From: JAFGRR01 sp964563855
GTDB taxonomy: Bacteria > Planctomycetota > Phycisphaerae > UBA1845 > Fen-1342
Direction: 5' to 3'
Assembly (NCBI GenBank): GCA_964563855.1
Contig: CAZLYU010000002.1
Span: 1 to 64,000 of the forward strand
DNA: 64,000 nt
Shown: positions 45,454-53,907 of the stretch, piece by piece
Layout: every line of letters begins with the position of its first letter
Position numbering within the stretch: the stretch's first letter is position 1
Translations under genes and position numbers: made by a program
Notes under the pieces: model-generated
Told to the model about the DNA's origin: nothing
Databases searched by the model: none
What the model saw: only the letters and a program-made list of their open reading frames with translations

Positions 45454-46380
45454 TCAGTAGCCGTAGTCCGCGGCGGATCCATCTTCTTTTGTCACTTCCG
45501 CTTGTCGCTCCTGGAACGCCATTACCGCCGGGACGTATGCCGCCGCGAGCGCGACAACGGCGCTGGCCGCGACGAGCGCAGTGGTTGGCAGCGGACGCCA
45601 GCGCCGCACGGCTGGAATTGCTGCGACGCCGAGGGTGGCGATCACGAACGGAACGATGACCGCGCTGAGGATGGGAAGGCCGTCGAGGGTGTGCGTGTTG
45701 AGCGCGAAGCCCAGCAGCAGCGCCCCGAGGACGGTCGCGGGCCCGTGCGCGAGCGTGAGGTCCCGCCAGATCCACGCCGCGAACCACCAGACCGCGAGCA
45801 CGACGACGAGTCCGGCCGACTGTTGCGCCAAAGAGGCGGACTTTCCGAGGAAGAGCAGCGGCGGAACGAGCAGCACGATCAGCAGGATCGGCGTGACGGC
45901 CGCGGGGCCGCGCAAATGTTGCAGCCCACGGTCGGCCAGTTCGAGCGCCGTCGCAAACGCCACTCCGCTTAGCACTGCAATGCCGCTCAGGGCGCCCGCG
46001 CTGAGTTCGCGGGGCGTCATCCAGCCGATGAGGAGCCAGACGATCGCGGCGCCGCCGGCGGCGCGCACGACGCCGCGGGCCGTCATCCGCCACATACGTT
46101 CGCCCCGGAACGCGGCCGCCAGCAGCGCGATGCTCAAGCCGAACAATGCGACGTGCAGCAGGCGATAGCTGGCGTTCGCCGGCCACCAATCCCGCGTCGG
46201 GATAATGGCGACATCGGCTGAAGTGTAGCCGAGTGCGAGCGCGAAGGCGGCGAGCAGGCTGCCGATCACGCCCGTCCGAGGAGCGCTCGGCGCTGCGCGA
46301 CGGCTCGCGAGACCGATGGTGACCGCGACGAGTGCGATGAGGGCGGGCAGGCCGCCGATGAGCAGCAGTTCACGTGACAC
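45454..46380 (-). CDS. Polytopic membrane protein of unknown function
   Basis: A 308-residue protein made almost entirely of about nine hydrophobic helices, starting with ELLLIGGLPALIALVAVTIGL, with short charged loops (FRGERMWRMTARG, WIWRDLTLAHGPA) and a soluble C-terminal tail ATKEDG-like (EVTKEDGSAADYGY). I recognise no family motif. It sits downstream of the yceI gene and behind a hairpin, so it probably has its own promoter. Planctomycete genomes encode many such lineage-specific membrane proteins. Confidence 0.65.
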   Translation of the reverse strand: MSRELLLIGGLPALIALVAVTIGLASRRAAPSAPRTGVIGSLLAAFALALGYTSADVAIIPTRDWWPANASYRLLHVALFGLSIALLAAAFRGERMWRMTARGVVRAAGGAAIVWLLIGWMTPRELSAGALSGIAVLSGVAFATALELADRGLQHLRGPAAVTPILLIVLLVPPLLFLGKSASLAQQSAGLVVVLAVWWFAAWIWRDLTLAHGPATVLGALLLGFALNTHTLDGLPILSAVIVPFVIATLGVAAIPAVRRWRPLPTTALVAASAVVALAAAYVPAVMAFQERQAEVTKEDGSAADYGY

Positions 46381-46457
46381 GAGGAGACTCCGACCTCTGC
46401 CGCTGCCGGCGACGGGTGTGAGCGAGGGGCGCAGGGTGAACCGAGGAATGATGAACG

Positions 46458-46489
46458 GGGCGCGATCTGTCAGCGCAGCGATCGCGCCC
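46458..46489 (-). terminator. Perfect 10-bp stem-loop downstream of yceI
   Basis: GGGCGCGATC (46458-46467) pairs with GATCGCGCCC (46480-46489) around a 12-base loop. It lies just after the YceI-family stop on the minus strand, between that gene and the membrane protein gene. Confidence 0.6.
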
Positions 46490-46505
46490 AGCTACAGATT
46501 GTGCT

Positions 46506-47120
46506 TTAGGCGTTGCCTTCGACCGACACGATCAGCTCAACCGAGTTTCCGAGCGTTCCGTCCGACCACTTGGTGAGACCCCACTTGGTGCGGTCGAGTT
46601 CGAAGCGTGCCTCGAAACCGCCGAGCGCCTTGCCGCGGAACTCGCCGACACCGAGCCACTCGACTTCGGCGGTGATGGGATGGGTCTGGCCGTGCATTTC
46701 GAAATCGCCGGTGACGCGGAACCGGCCGTCTGCGACCTTCTGCACGCGGGTTGACTGGAAGCTGATGGCGGGGAACTGACGGCTGTTGAAGAAGTCTGAC
46801 GCCGTCAGGTGCGAATCGCGGAGTTTGTTGTTGGTGTCGATGCTGTCGACCGCGACTTCCATGCGGATGCGGCCGAGTTCGTCGCTGTCCTGGTTGTAGG
46901 AGAAGTCGCCTTTGAGTTCGTTGAATCGCCCGTAGAACCGTCCGACGCCGGCATGCCGGATGGCGAAGATCACGGACGAGTGGACGTTGTCGACCTGATA
47001 GGTCGTTCCCGCGCCGCTCTGCGCTTGTGCGAGCGCTGCGCCGCTGGACCAAGTCAGTGCGGCGGCGATCACCGCGACGATTCCCATTCCCAAGATGGCA
47101 CCACGAGTGTTTGTTGTCAC
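46506..47120 (-). CDS. YceI-family periplasmic lipid-binding protein
   Basis: A 204-residue exported protein: signal peptide GMGIVAVIAAALTWSSGAALAQ, then the YceI lipocalin-like barrel with TYQVDNVHSSVIFAIRHAGVGRFYGRFNELKGDF, RIRMEVAVDSIDTNN, RDSHLTASDFFNSRQFPAISF and DRTKWGLTKWSDG. Members bind isoprenoid or fatty-acid chains in a hydrophobic pocket; several are base- or stress-induced. GTG 47120 with AGGAG upstream is the start. Whether it carries a quinone precursor here is not known. Confidence 0.9.
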   Translation of the reverse strand: MTTNTRGAILGMGIVAVIAAALTWSSGAALAQAQSGAGTTYQVDNVHSSVIFAIRHAGVGRFYGRFNELKGDFSYNQDSDELGRIRMEVAVDSIDTNNKLRDSHLTASDFFNSRQFPAISFQSTRVQKVADGRFRVTGDFEMHGQTHPITAEVEWLGVGEFRGKALGGFEARFELDRTKWGLTKWSDGTLGNSVELIVSVEGNA

Positions 47121-47360
47121 CAATTCGCTCCTGTTCGCATTGCGTATAGATTTGAGCCCGGCAAGCGGTCTCGCCACGTCATGGTACCAGCGTAGATTCG
47201 CGTCGACGCGGCCGCGTTTCAGATGGGGTGTGTCGGTTGCCGAGGCCGGGCCGGCTCCCGCCCATGGCTGAATTCGTATGTTATAGGACTAATGCGGCGG
47301 CAGCGCGCTCGCCGGCGCGCGTCTTCATTTCCAGTTCCGAACAGGTCGATAGCGGGAAGT

Positions 47361-47741
47361 ATGAAAGCAACCAAGTCAGCGCCCGCACGCCGCGCCAGCG
47401 ACCAAGTCGCACCCGATCCGAAGTCCGAGGCGACGTCGCCCACGGACGACGCCCGCGCGTCGGACGGCGACGATCGACGCGGCAGTGATCGACGATCCGG
47501 GCTTGACCGACGTCGCGGCCCGGGGCGTCGCCGAACTGATTACCGTCGCCACGCCGAAGAGGGGCAGATGAACGACGAGCAGCTCGCGTTCATCCTTGCG
47601 ATGGAAGAGTTCAAGGCGGCGAATAATACGACGTTTCCGACTTGGACGGACGTGCTCGACGTGGCGCTGTACCTCGGCTATCGAAAGGTGGCGCCGCTCG
47701 GCGAGCATGAGCTCGGCACCTATCGCGGCGACAAGGCATAG
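47361..47741 (+). CDS. Small conserved-type protein with Arg-rich linker and C-terminal helical domain
   Basis: A 126-residue protein. The first ~75 residues are disordered and highly charged, with the internal imperfect repeat DRRGSDRRSGLDRRRGPGRRR. The last ~50 form a compact helical domain, MNDEQLAFILAMEEFKAANNTTFPTWTDVLDVALYLGYRKV, which I believe recurs in planctomycete proteins but cannot name. ATG 47361 follows AGCGGGAAG weakly. The Arg-rich part suggests nucleic-acid binding. Transcribed toward the fumarylacetoacetase gene. Confidence 0.55.
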   Translation: MKATKSAPARRASDQVAPDPKSEATSPTDDARASDGDDRRGSDRRSGLDRRRGPGRRRTDYRRHAEEGQMNDEQLAFILAMEEFKAANNTTFPTWTDVLDVALYLGYRKVAPLGEHELGTYRGDKA

Positions 47742-47757
47742 CGAGGGCGCTAAGGCG

Positions 47758-47952
47758 ATGATGCGACACCCCCGATCGCGACGGCCCCAACCGCTGAGGC
47801 TTCGGCGGCGTCGACGCGGGGCGAGCGCTGCGCCGGCGCTGCGCTGCGACGTGGTGAACCGCTTGCGGAAGGCGACGCGCAACGCGAGTTACGTCGCGAT
47901 GCGCACCCAGTGGGTGATCGACGCGTTGCTGACCGAAGTGCTCCGACGATAA
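47758..47952 (+). CDS. Small Arg-rich protein, doubtful
   Basis: A possible 64-residue protein starting at ATG 47758, 16 bases after the previous gene and ending 23 bases before the fumarylacetoacetase ATG. The N-terminal half is Arg-rich (RPQPLRLRRRRRG), the C-terminal half an amphipathic helix (NASYVAMRTQWVIDALLTEVL). It fills the gap neatly but has no recognisable domain or good ribosome-binding site, so it may be noncoding. Confidence 0.3.
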   Translation: MMRHPRSRRPQPLRLRRRRRGASAAPALRCDVVNRLRKATRNASYVAMRTQWVIDALLTEVLRR

Positions 47953-47975
47953 CCCCGTTCCGCTACACTGCGGGC

Positions 47976-49259
47976 ATGCGCGACTCTCCACCAGCGCGTC
48001 ACTCGCCGCTCGTCGAGTTTGCTCCAGACGCTGAATTTACGCTCGAAACTTTGCCCTACGGCGTCTTTGTACGCCCCGACGCGGCTGCGCCGCGGGTTGG
48101 CGTCCCGATTGCTGATCGGGTGCGCGACCTGGCGCTGCTGGAGCAGGCGGGCATCTTTGCGAATTGCCTCCCGACGACGCGATCAGTCTTTGAGAGCGAC
48201 ACGCTGCATGCATTCATGGCGCTGGGGCCGCACGTGTGGCGCAGCGTACGGGCGCGCGTCGCGGACCTCTTGACAGGTCGCGCAACGGAGTTGACGTCGG
48301 CGCCGCGACTGGCGGCCGCCGCGTTGCCCGCGCTCGTCGACGTGCGTTTGCGACGGCCGATTGATCCACCGGACTACACCGATTTCTACAGCTCGATTCA
48401 TCACGCGCGCAACGTGGGACGTATGTTTCGCGGGGAAGCCAACGCGCTGCCGCCGAACTACGTGCATCTCCCGATCGCGTACCACGGCCGCGCCGGCACG
48501 GTGGTGGTCAGTGGGACGGAGATCGTGCGTCCCAGGGGTCAAGCGCGTCCGTCGCCGGACGCGCCGCCGGTCTTCCGCCCGACGCGCGAACTCGACTACG
48601 AGCTGGAGCTCGGCTTCGTGATCGGAGTGGCGAGCGGCCTCGGCGCGCCGATCGGCATCGATCAGGCGCTCGATCATGTGTTTGGGTGCGTGCTGGTCAA
48701 CGATTGGAGCGCGCGCGACATCCAGCGCTTTGAGTACCAGCCGCTGGGGCCGTTCTGCGGCAAGAATTTCGCGACTTCGATCTCGCCATGGGTGGTTCCA
48801 CTCGAGGCGCTCGCGCCGGTCGCGCGGCCGCGTCCGGAGCAGTCTCCGCCGCCGCTCGACCATCTGCGGGGCGATGAAGACGTGCTGTTCGACATCCGGC
48901 TCGAAGCGGAGCTGCTTGCGGCGGGCGAGCAGGAGGCGCTGTCGATGTGCCGCACGAACGCGCGGCATATGCACTGGTCGCCGGCGCAGCAAATCGCCCA
49001 CCACACGAGCGGCGGTTGCGCGCTGCGCACCGGCGACTTGCTCGCCTCGGGAACGCTCAGCGGCCCCGAGCCGCATGAGCGGGCCTGCATGTTGGAGCGC
49101 ACCGAGAACGGGGCCGAGCCGCTCATGACGCCGGGCGGCGCGACGCGCTCCTATTTGCTGGATGGTGATCGCGTCACGCTTCGCGGGGCGGCGGTGAGCG
49201 ACGCAGGGCGGGTCGGGTTTGGCGAGGTGTCGGGAGTCGTCCGGCCGGCTGTCGAATGA
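47976..49259 (+). CDS. fahA: Fumarylacetoacetase
   Basis: A 427-residue enzyme that hydrolyses 4-fumarylacetoacetate to fumarate and acetoacetate, the last step of tyrosine/homogentisate breakdown. The N-terminal SH3-like domain (NPLPYGVF-like ETLPYGVFVRP, VGVPIADRVRDL) is followed by the catalytic FAH domain: PPDYTDFYSSIHHARNVG, YHGRAGTVVVSG, ELDYELELGFVIG with the metal-binding acidic residues, NDWSARDIQRFEYQPLGPF and MHWSPAQQIAHHTSGG. Complete and full length. ATG 47976 is chosen over a codon at 47910. Other tyrosine catabolism genes are not adjacent. Confidence 0.94.
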   Translation: MRDSPPARHSPLVEFAPDAEFTLETLPYGVFVRPDAAAPRVGVPIADRVRDLALLEQAGIFANCLPTTRSVFESDTLHAFMALGPHVWRSVRARVADLLTGRATELTSAPRLAAAALPALVDVRLRRPIDPPDYTDFYSSIHHARNVGRMFRGEANALPPNYVHLPIAYHGRAGTVVVSGTEIVRPRGQARPSPDAPPVFRPTRELDYELELGFVIGVASGLGAPIGIDQALDHVFGCVLVNDWSARDIQRFEYQPLGPFCGKNFATSISPWVVPLEALAPVARPRPEQSPPPLDHLRGDEDVLFDIRLEAELLAAGEQEALSMCRTNARHMHWSPAQQIAHHTSGGCALRTGDLLASGTLSGPEPHERACMLERTENGAEPLMTPGGATRSYLLDGDRVTLRGAAVSDAGRVGFGEVSGVVRPAVE

Positions 49260-49348
49260 TGTGCGCCCTCTCGCCACACGGTGGGGCGGATGGTTAGATT
49301 GTGGTCCGCGAGTCTTGGTTGAACCCCTGGTGAGAGGAGTCCTGCGCT

Positions 49349-50329
49349 ATGAGATTTCCCTTGATCATCCGTCGCGGCGTGTTGCTGCTGATTGCTCCGC
49401 TGGCGGCGGCGCCGGCGTGGGCGGAGGAAGCCGACCGTAGTGACGACTCGGCGCCGCTGTTGTGGGTCGTGACGCATGACGACATTGACGAGCCGTCGTT
49501 CCTGTTCGGCACGATTCACTTGCCGGACGAGCGCGTGAAGCGCTTGCAGCCGGCCGTGCGGCAAGCGTTCGCCATGAGCGGCGCGGTGTATACCGAGTTG
49601 CCGATGGAGACGGCGGTCATGATGGAAGCCGCGCAACGATCGATGCTGCCGGACGGCAAGATGCTGATCGATGTTTTGCCGGAGAAGCTGTACGAGCGTA
49701 CGGAAGCGTACGTGACGAAGAAGGCGCCCGGCTTCCCGTTCGCTGCGCTGGAGCGATTGAAGGTGTGGGCGATTGCGGTGCAGCTCTCGATGCTCGACAT
49801 CATGGAGGAGATGGCGCGGAACGAGCCGCTGGACATGACGCTGTACAACCGGGCGAAGCGCCAAGACAAGGAAGTCGGTGGATTGGAGACGCTCGACGAG
49901 CAGATCGGCGTGTTCGATAGCCTTTCGACCGCCGAGCAAATTGAAATGCTGGAGCAGTCGCTGCAGTTGCTGGAAGACGCCGACAAGGAAGGCCGCGACA
50001 TGCTCGAAGAGCTGACACGGTCTTATCTGAAGGGTGATGAAGAGTTGATGGTCAAGCTGGCTTTCGAATATCTCGACCTCAGCAAGCCGCTGAACAAGAA
50101 GATCTTCCAGAAACTGCTGATCGAACGTGACGAACGGATGGCGGAGCGCATTGCTGAAAAGGTGCGTGCAGCTCCCGACAAGTCGTTCTTCTTCGCGGTG
50201 GGCGCCATGCACATGGCCGGCGAGAAGGGCGTTGACGCGCTGCTCGAGAAGGACGGCTTCGAGGTGCGCCGGGTGACTGATCCGCGCGAGCGGATCCGCC
50301 AAACGACGCGGGCGAAGGCTGGAAGCTAG
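49349..50329 (+). CDS. TraB/GumN-family protein
   Basis: A 326-residue exported protein (signal GVLLLIAPLAAAPAWA) of the TraB/PrgY/GumN family. Conserved patches are SFLFGTIHLPDERV near residue 50, GLETLDEQI near 165 and FFAVGAMHMAGEKGVDALLEK near 280, whose Glu and His residues are proposed to form an active or metal site in the EreA/ChaN-like superfamily. Roles include peptide-pheromone shutdown in enterococci and unknown functions in Gram-negatives. ATG 49349 follows GAGAGGAGT. Convergent with the phosphoesterase gene. Confidence 0.82.
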   Translation: MRFPLIIRRGVLLLIAPLAAAPAWAEEADRSDDSAPLLWVVTHDDIDEPSFLFGTIHLPDERVKRLQPAVRQAFAMSGAVYTELPMETAVMMEAAQRSMLPDGKMLIDVLPEKLYERTEAYVTKKAPGFPFAALERLKVWAIAVQLSMLDIMEEMARNEPLDMTLYNRAKRQDKEVGGLETLDEQIGVFDSLSTAEQIEMLEQSLQLLEDADKEGRDMLEELTRSYLKGDEELMVKLAFEYLDLSKPLNKKIFQKLLIERDERMAERIAEKVRAAPDKSFFFAVGAMHMAGEKGVDALLEKDGFEVRRVTDPRERIRQTTRAKAGS

Positions 50330-50391
50330 GTTCAGTTGACGGATCGATTTTCGGTGCGGGTAAGCGCGGGCGGCGTTTGGGTGCGTCCGCG

Positions 50392-51231
50392 CTAGCGTCC
50401 GTCGAACAGACGTTGGCCGAGCAGGTCGTCGAGCTCCGTCGTTTGGCTGATCTTGCGGGCGGTCGTCTCGATGTCGTAAGCGACGCGGACGAATTCGATT
50501 TGCTCGACACTGCAACTGAGTGCTTGCGCGACGATGCTTTCCGCAAAGCCGCCGGCATCGTCGTCGGCGACGTTTGAGCGGTAGGCGATGACGTAACTGG
50601 CGCGTGTGTCCTTGTCGCGCGGCTGCCCGACGCTGCCGACGTTCACGATGGTGCGCTCTTCCTCGATGTCGTAGTACGGATGATCGGGCAGTTCGCTGGG
50701 CGGGTCGAAGTATGGATCGTCGAGAAACACGCCGGGCTGATGCGTGTGCCCCGTGAAGCACAAGCGGGCTTCCATGCGTTCGAAGTTCGCGATCACCTTC
50801 TGCGGGTTGGTGAAGACGTCTTCGGGGAAGATGTACTCGTTCATCGGTCGGCGCGGCGATGCGTGCACGAAAAGCAGATCGCGGCGCTGCTTGCGCACTG
50901 GCAAATCGCCGAGGAATCGCCACCGCGCGGCCCGCACTTCGGCGTCCGACTCGGCTTCGAGCACGGCGCGCGTCCAATAGCAGGCGCGTTCCGCGGGGAT
51001 GTTGAAGTTTGCGGGTTCGTACAGCACGGCGTGGTCATGGTTGCCCATGAGCGCCAGCGAGCAGTGTTCGCGCACCAGATCGATGCATTCCGCCGGGTCG
51101 GGGCCATAGCCGACGATGTCGCCGAGGCAGATGATCTCGCGTACGCCCCGGCGCTTGATATCGTCGAGCACGGCGCGGAGGGCGGCGCCGTTCGAGTGAA
51201 TGTCACTGATGATCGCGAACTTATCTTCCAT
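50392..51231 (-). CDS. Calcineurin-like metallophosphoesterase
   Basis: A 279-residue phosphoesterase. The five metal-binding motifs are ISDIHSNGAALRAVL, CLGDIVGYGPDP, LMGNHDHAV, FVHASPRRP and CFTGHTHQPGVF. The family (YfcE/serine-threonine phosphatase-like) hydrolyses phosphomonoesters or diesters; substrate unknown. The C-terminal ~50 residues (IEFVRVAYDIETTARKI) are usual for the group. ATG 51231 is selected because motif I begins seven residues later; the frame opens at 51435 without homology. Confidence 0.88.
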   Translation of the reverse strand: MEDKFAIISDIHSNGAALRAVLDDIKRRGVREIICLGDIVGYGPDPAECIDLVREHCSLALMGNHDHAVLYEPANFNIPAERACYWTRAVLEAESDAEVRAARWRFLGDLPVRKQRRDLLFVHASPRRPMNEYIFPEDVFTNPQKVIANFERMEARLCFTGHTHQPGVFLDDPYFDPPSELPDHPYYDIEEERTIVNVGSVGQPRDKDTRASYVIAYRSNVADDDAGGFAESIVAQALSCSVEQIEFVRVAYDIETTARKISQTTELDDLLGQRLFDGR

Positions 51232-51339
51232 ACTGAATCGTCTCGCAGCCGGATGAGGACAAGCTACCCGACCGCGTTCCGACGCGGTAGCCTCAGTGGG
51301 TGCTGGAATGGACGGTTCCGAAAACAGCCGGGAGCACGC

Positions 51340-51822
51340 ATGCAACGTCCCTATCAGACTATCGTTGAGTCCTTGGCGATATCCGCCGAAGGCCGGCAGC
51401 GACTGCGCGAACTCGTGGATCTGCTCTGGCGACACTTGGCGCCGACTAATGTTTCCTGGCTAGGGTTCTATCTGCACGAAGGCGGCGACGAGTTAGTTTT
51501 GGGCCCAATGCGCGACAAACCGGCCTGCTCGCCGATCGGACTCGAGGGGGTCTGTGGTGAGGCTTATCTGACCAAGCGTGCGATCGTGGTTCACGATGTG
51601 GCGTCGCGTGGTGCGAGCTACGTGGCGTGCGATCCGCGTGATCGGTCGGAGGTGGTCGTGCCGCTCGTCGGGGAAGACGGCGCCTGCTGGGCGGTTCTCG
51701 ATCTTGACAGCCATTCGGTCGGGGCGTTTTCGAGCAGCGATGTCGAGGGCCTGTGTCGGGTGCTCGCGCACGCAGGATTCGCGCCTGCCGATGAGCGCGG
51801 CGTTCTCGTGGACGCACAGTAG
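51340..51822 (+). CDS. msrC: Free methionine-(R)-sulfoxide reductase, GAF-type
   Basis: A 160-residue GAF-domain enzyme that reduces free Met-R-sulfoxide. The three catalytic/resolving cysteines of fRMsr are all present at C63 (KPACSPI), C72 (GVCGEA) and C97 (VACDPRDRSE), within the signature WLGFYLHEGGDELVLGP to VLDLDS. This distinguishes it from regulatory GAF domains. It is divergent from the phosphoesterase gene. ATG 51340 follows GGAG. Confidence 0.83.
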   Translation: MQRPYQTIVESLAISAEGRQRLRELVDLLWRHLAPTNVSWLGFYLHEGGDELVLGPMRDKPACSPIGLEGVCGEAYLTKRAIVVHDVASRGASYVACDPRDRSEVVVPLVGEDGACWAVLDLDSHSVGAFSSSDVEGLCRVLAHAGFAPADERGVLVDAQ

Positions 51823-52061
51823 GTATCGGCGAACGGATCAAGCCGCGACCGGGGTGATGAGACAGGCTGATACGAATCGCGCCGGTCGGCGACGTGCGGC
51901 GTCGCTCCCCGTTCGTTCAACACACCCAAAGATCAGAATTGGCGCCTCACGCAGTTCATGCACCCCCCTTGCGCTGCCGAAAATTACCGTAGCGCGGAGC
52001 GGCGTTTCGCGAGCCGTTCCGAGTGATGCGAGAATGCCGCGATGGTCGACCCGAGGTCCCC

Positions 52062-52580
52062 ATGACGACAGCACCTCCCGCCGTACTGAATAAACCTGTG
52101 GGGACGATCACGTTCGGCGTCACTCCGGACGGACCGGCGCTGTTCTTGCGCACGTCCGCGTGGGCCGCTTCCGCAATAGCGCGTGTTTGTCGCGTGGATT
52201 TGGCGCTGAGTTCCTGGTCGACAGGCAAGGTGACCGCAGTCTTGCTCATGGTGCGTCTCATGCGCAGTCCGGAGCATACGTATTGCGGGTGGATCGACTG
52301 TGGCAACGAGCGCGGGCTGCAGGCTCTGCGGAGCCTCGGTCGCAAGTGCGAGTTTCCGCTGTTGGTTGTCTCGGACGAAGGCATCACGCGGCGCATTCTG
52401 ACCCACAACATGGTGCACCGCTTCGCGCTGACGGCGTTTCAACAGTTCAGTCGCAACGGGGCGTCGTGGAGCACGGAGGACTTCGACGAGGCGCGCAAGC
52501 TCGTCGACCAGAAACATCCCACGGTCGAGGGGTTGTGGAACGCCTGCGTCCGGGAAGAAGCGTACGACCTCAACGGCTAG
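52062..52580 (+). CDS. Hypothetical protein
   Basis: A 172-residue soluble protein of mixed alpha/beta composition. Visible patches: VGTITFGVTPDGPALFLRTS, GKVTAVLLMVRLMRSPEHTYCGWIDCG, EFPLLVVSDEG and HNMVHRFALTAFQQF. I recognise no family. The ATG at 52062 is chosen, with a frame-opening ATG at 52023. It converges on the cyclophilin gene. The 239-base stretch before it (51823-52061) shows no gene or clear element. Confidence 0.6.
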   Translation: MTTAPPAVLNKPVGTITFGVTPDGPALFLRTSAWAASAIARVCRVDLALSSWSTGKVTAVLLMVRLMRSPEHTYCGWIDCGNERGLQALRSLGRKCEFPLLVVSDEGITRRILTHNMVHRFALTAFQQFSRNGASWSTEDFDEARKLVDQKHPTVEGLWNACVREEAYDLNG

Positions 52581-52600
52581 CGGTCGCGCGTGAGCGCCGG

Positions 52601-53131
52601 CTACGCCCGCTCGGCTTTGGTGATTTCCGGCGGATTGACCGGCAGCGAGTCTTCGCCCATGGCCGGGTTCTGGGTGGTGTCGACGTCTTTGATGCGGTCG
52701 ACGACGTCCATGCCCTCCACCACCTTGCCAAACACGCAGTAGCCCCAGCCGTCGTGACCGGGGGCGTTGAGCATGTCGTTGTCGGCGACGTTGATGAAGA
52801 ACTGGCTGGTGGCCGAGTGGGGGTCGCCGGTGCGGGCCATCGCGATTGCGCCGCGATCATTTTTGAGACCGTTTTTCGACTCACACTGAATCGGCGGCTG
52901 GAGGCCCTCGCGCTTCGGCGTCTGGGCGTCGGCGTAGCCCCCGCCCTGAACCATGAAGGTAGGGATCACGCGGTGAAAGACGGTTTGGTTATAGAAGCCG
53001 TCGTCGACGTATTTGAGGAAGTTCGCGACCGTCTCGGGCGCCTTTTCGGCGTCGAGCTCGAGGGTGATCGCGCCCCAATCCTGGCCGTCTTGGGCGATAT
53101 GCAGCGCCACGCGAACAGTTGTGTCGGCCAT
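52601..53131 (-). CDS. ppiB: Cyclophilin-type peptidylprolyl isomerase
   Basis: A 176-residue cytoplasmic cyclophilin that speeds cis-trans isomerisation of X-Pro bonds. The core motifs are complete: KAPETVANFLKYVDDGFYNQTVFHRVIPTFMVQGG with the catalytic Arg in FHRV, GAIAMARTGDPHSATSQFFIN, and YCVFGKVVEGMDVVDRI. No signal peptide. The C-terminal residues (LPVNPPEITKAERA) are normal. Confidence 0.93.
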   Translation of the reverse strand: MADTTVRVALHIAQDGQDWGAITLELDAEKAPETVANFLKYVDDGFYNQTVFHRVIPTFMVQGGGYADAQTPKREGLQPPIQCESKNGLKNDRGAIAMARTGDPHSATSQFFINVADNDMLNAPGHDGWGYCVFGKVVEGMDVVDRIKDVDTTQNPAMGEDSLPVNPPEITKAERA

Positions 53132-53462
53132 GGTGTCCTCCAGCGTTGTGGCGCCGCGAATCGCGGAGCGGGTGTTGATGGGCCAGCGAGTCTCGCTGTG
53201 GGGATGCTAACGCGATTCGGCGCCGCTTGCGCCCGTTGGCGGGCAATACGTGGCCTTCGTCGCCGTATTCACTCGTGACTGTTGTGTGGCGGCGCGTTGC
53301 GCTGCAGCGGTCTGTCGCGAGTTGTCCGTTCGCGCGGCCCATCCGTCGCAAGGCGTCGTTCGCCGGTTTTGAGCGTGAATATCGCCTCACTGTCGGGCGT
53401 CAGGAGAGCTAGACTGAGCGAGTGTGTAGCAGTAGGTCGTTGGGTACTTGGACGGACGACGC
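53132..53462. other. Gene-free stretch upstream of the ESCRT-like cluster
   Basis: No convincing gene, repeat or hairpin is visible in these 331 bases; short frames here lack family motifs and ribosome-binding sites. Being divergent space between ppiB (minus) and the first gene of the plus-strand cluster, it must hold both promoters, but I could not place a -10/-35 pair with confidence. Confidence 0.5.
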
Positions 53463-53876
53463 ATGGAAACGACATCAGCAGGCGGATTCGCCTCGCGCAT
53501 CGCCGAACGTGTGGTGAGTTGGCTGGCGCTGGCGCTGATCGTGCTGGCGGGCGTGGCCGTTTGGCAGATGGGTCCCGAAGGACGCGAGAACGTATGGAAC
53601 TGGATCTGGCGCGTGACGGTCTGGCTGGTGGTGATTGCGGCGCTGCCGTGGTCGGCGACGCTGTTGATCGAACGTGTGCTCGATGCCGGAAGCAACTGGG
53701 CGGCGGCGGCGCTGGTGGCGGTTTACGTGCTCCTCAGCGCACTCATCGGCGTCGGGTTGCTGACCGCGTGGCCGGCGAGCGCGTGGGGTTGGCTGGCGGC
53801 GCTGGCGGCATTGGGTGTCGGCGGAACGTACAATTACTTGGTGCTGGAGTATCTGGCGCAGCGCAGCGGGCGATAA
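53463..53876 (+). CDS. Four-TM membrane protein, first gene of the ESCRT-like cluster
   Basis: A 137-residue integral membrane protein with four helices: VVSWLALALIVLAGVAVWQM, VTVWLVVIAALPWSATLLI, ALVAVYVLLSALIGVGLL and WGWLAALAALGVGGTYNYLV. No family is recognised. It lies 31 bases before the kinase gene on the same strand and may be the membrane anchor or target of the system (inference from position only). ATG 53463 is preferred over TTG 53448. Confidence 0.65.
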   Translation: METTSAGGFASRIAERVVSWLALALIVLAGVAVWQMGPEGRENVWNWIWRVTVWLVVIAALPWSATLLIERVLDAGSNWAAAALVAVYVLLSALIGVGLLTAWPASAWGWLAALAALGVGGTYNYLVLEYLAQRSGR

Positions 53877-53907
53877 CGTCTCGTGCGGCTGCGAAAATGG
53901 TGGGTCG

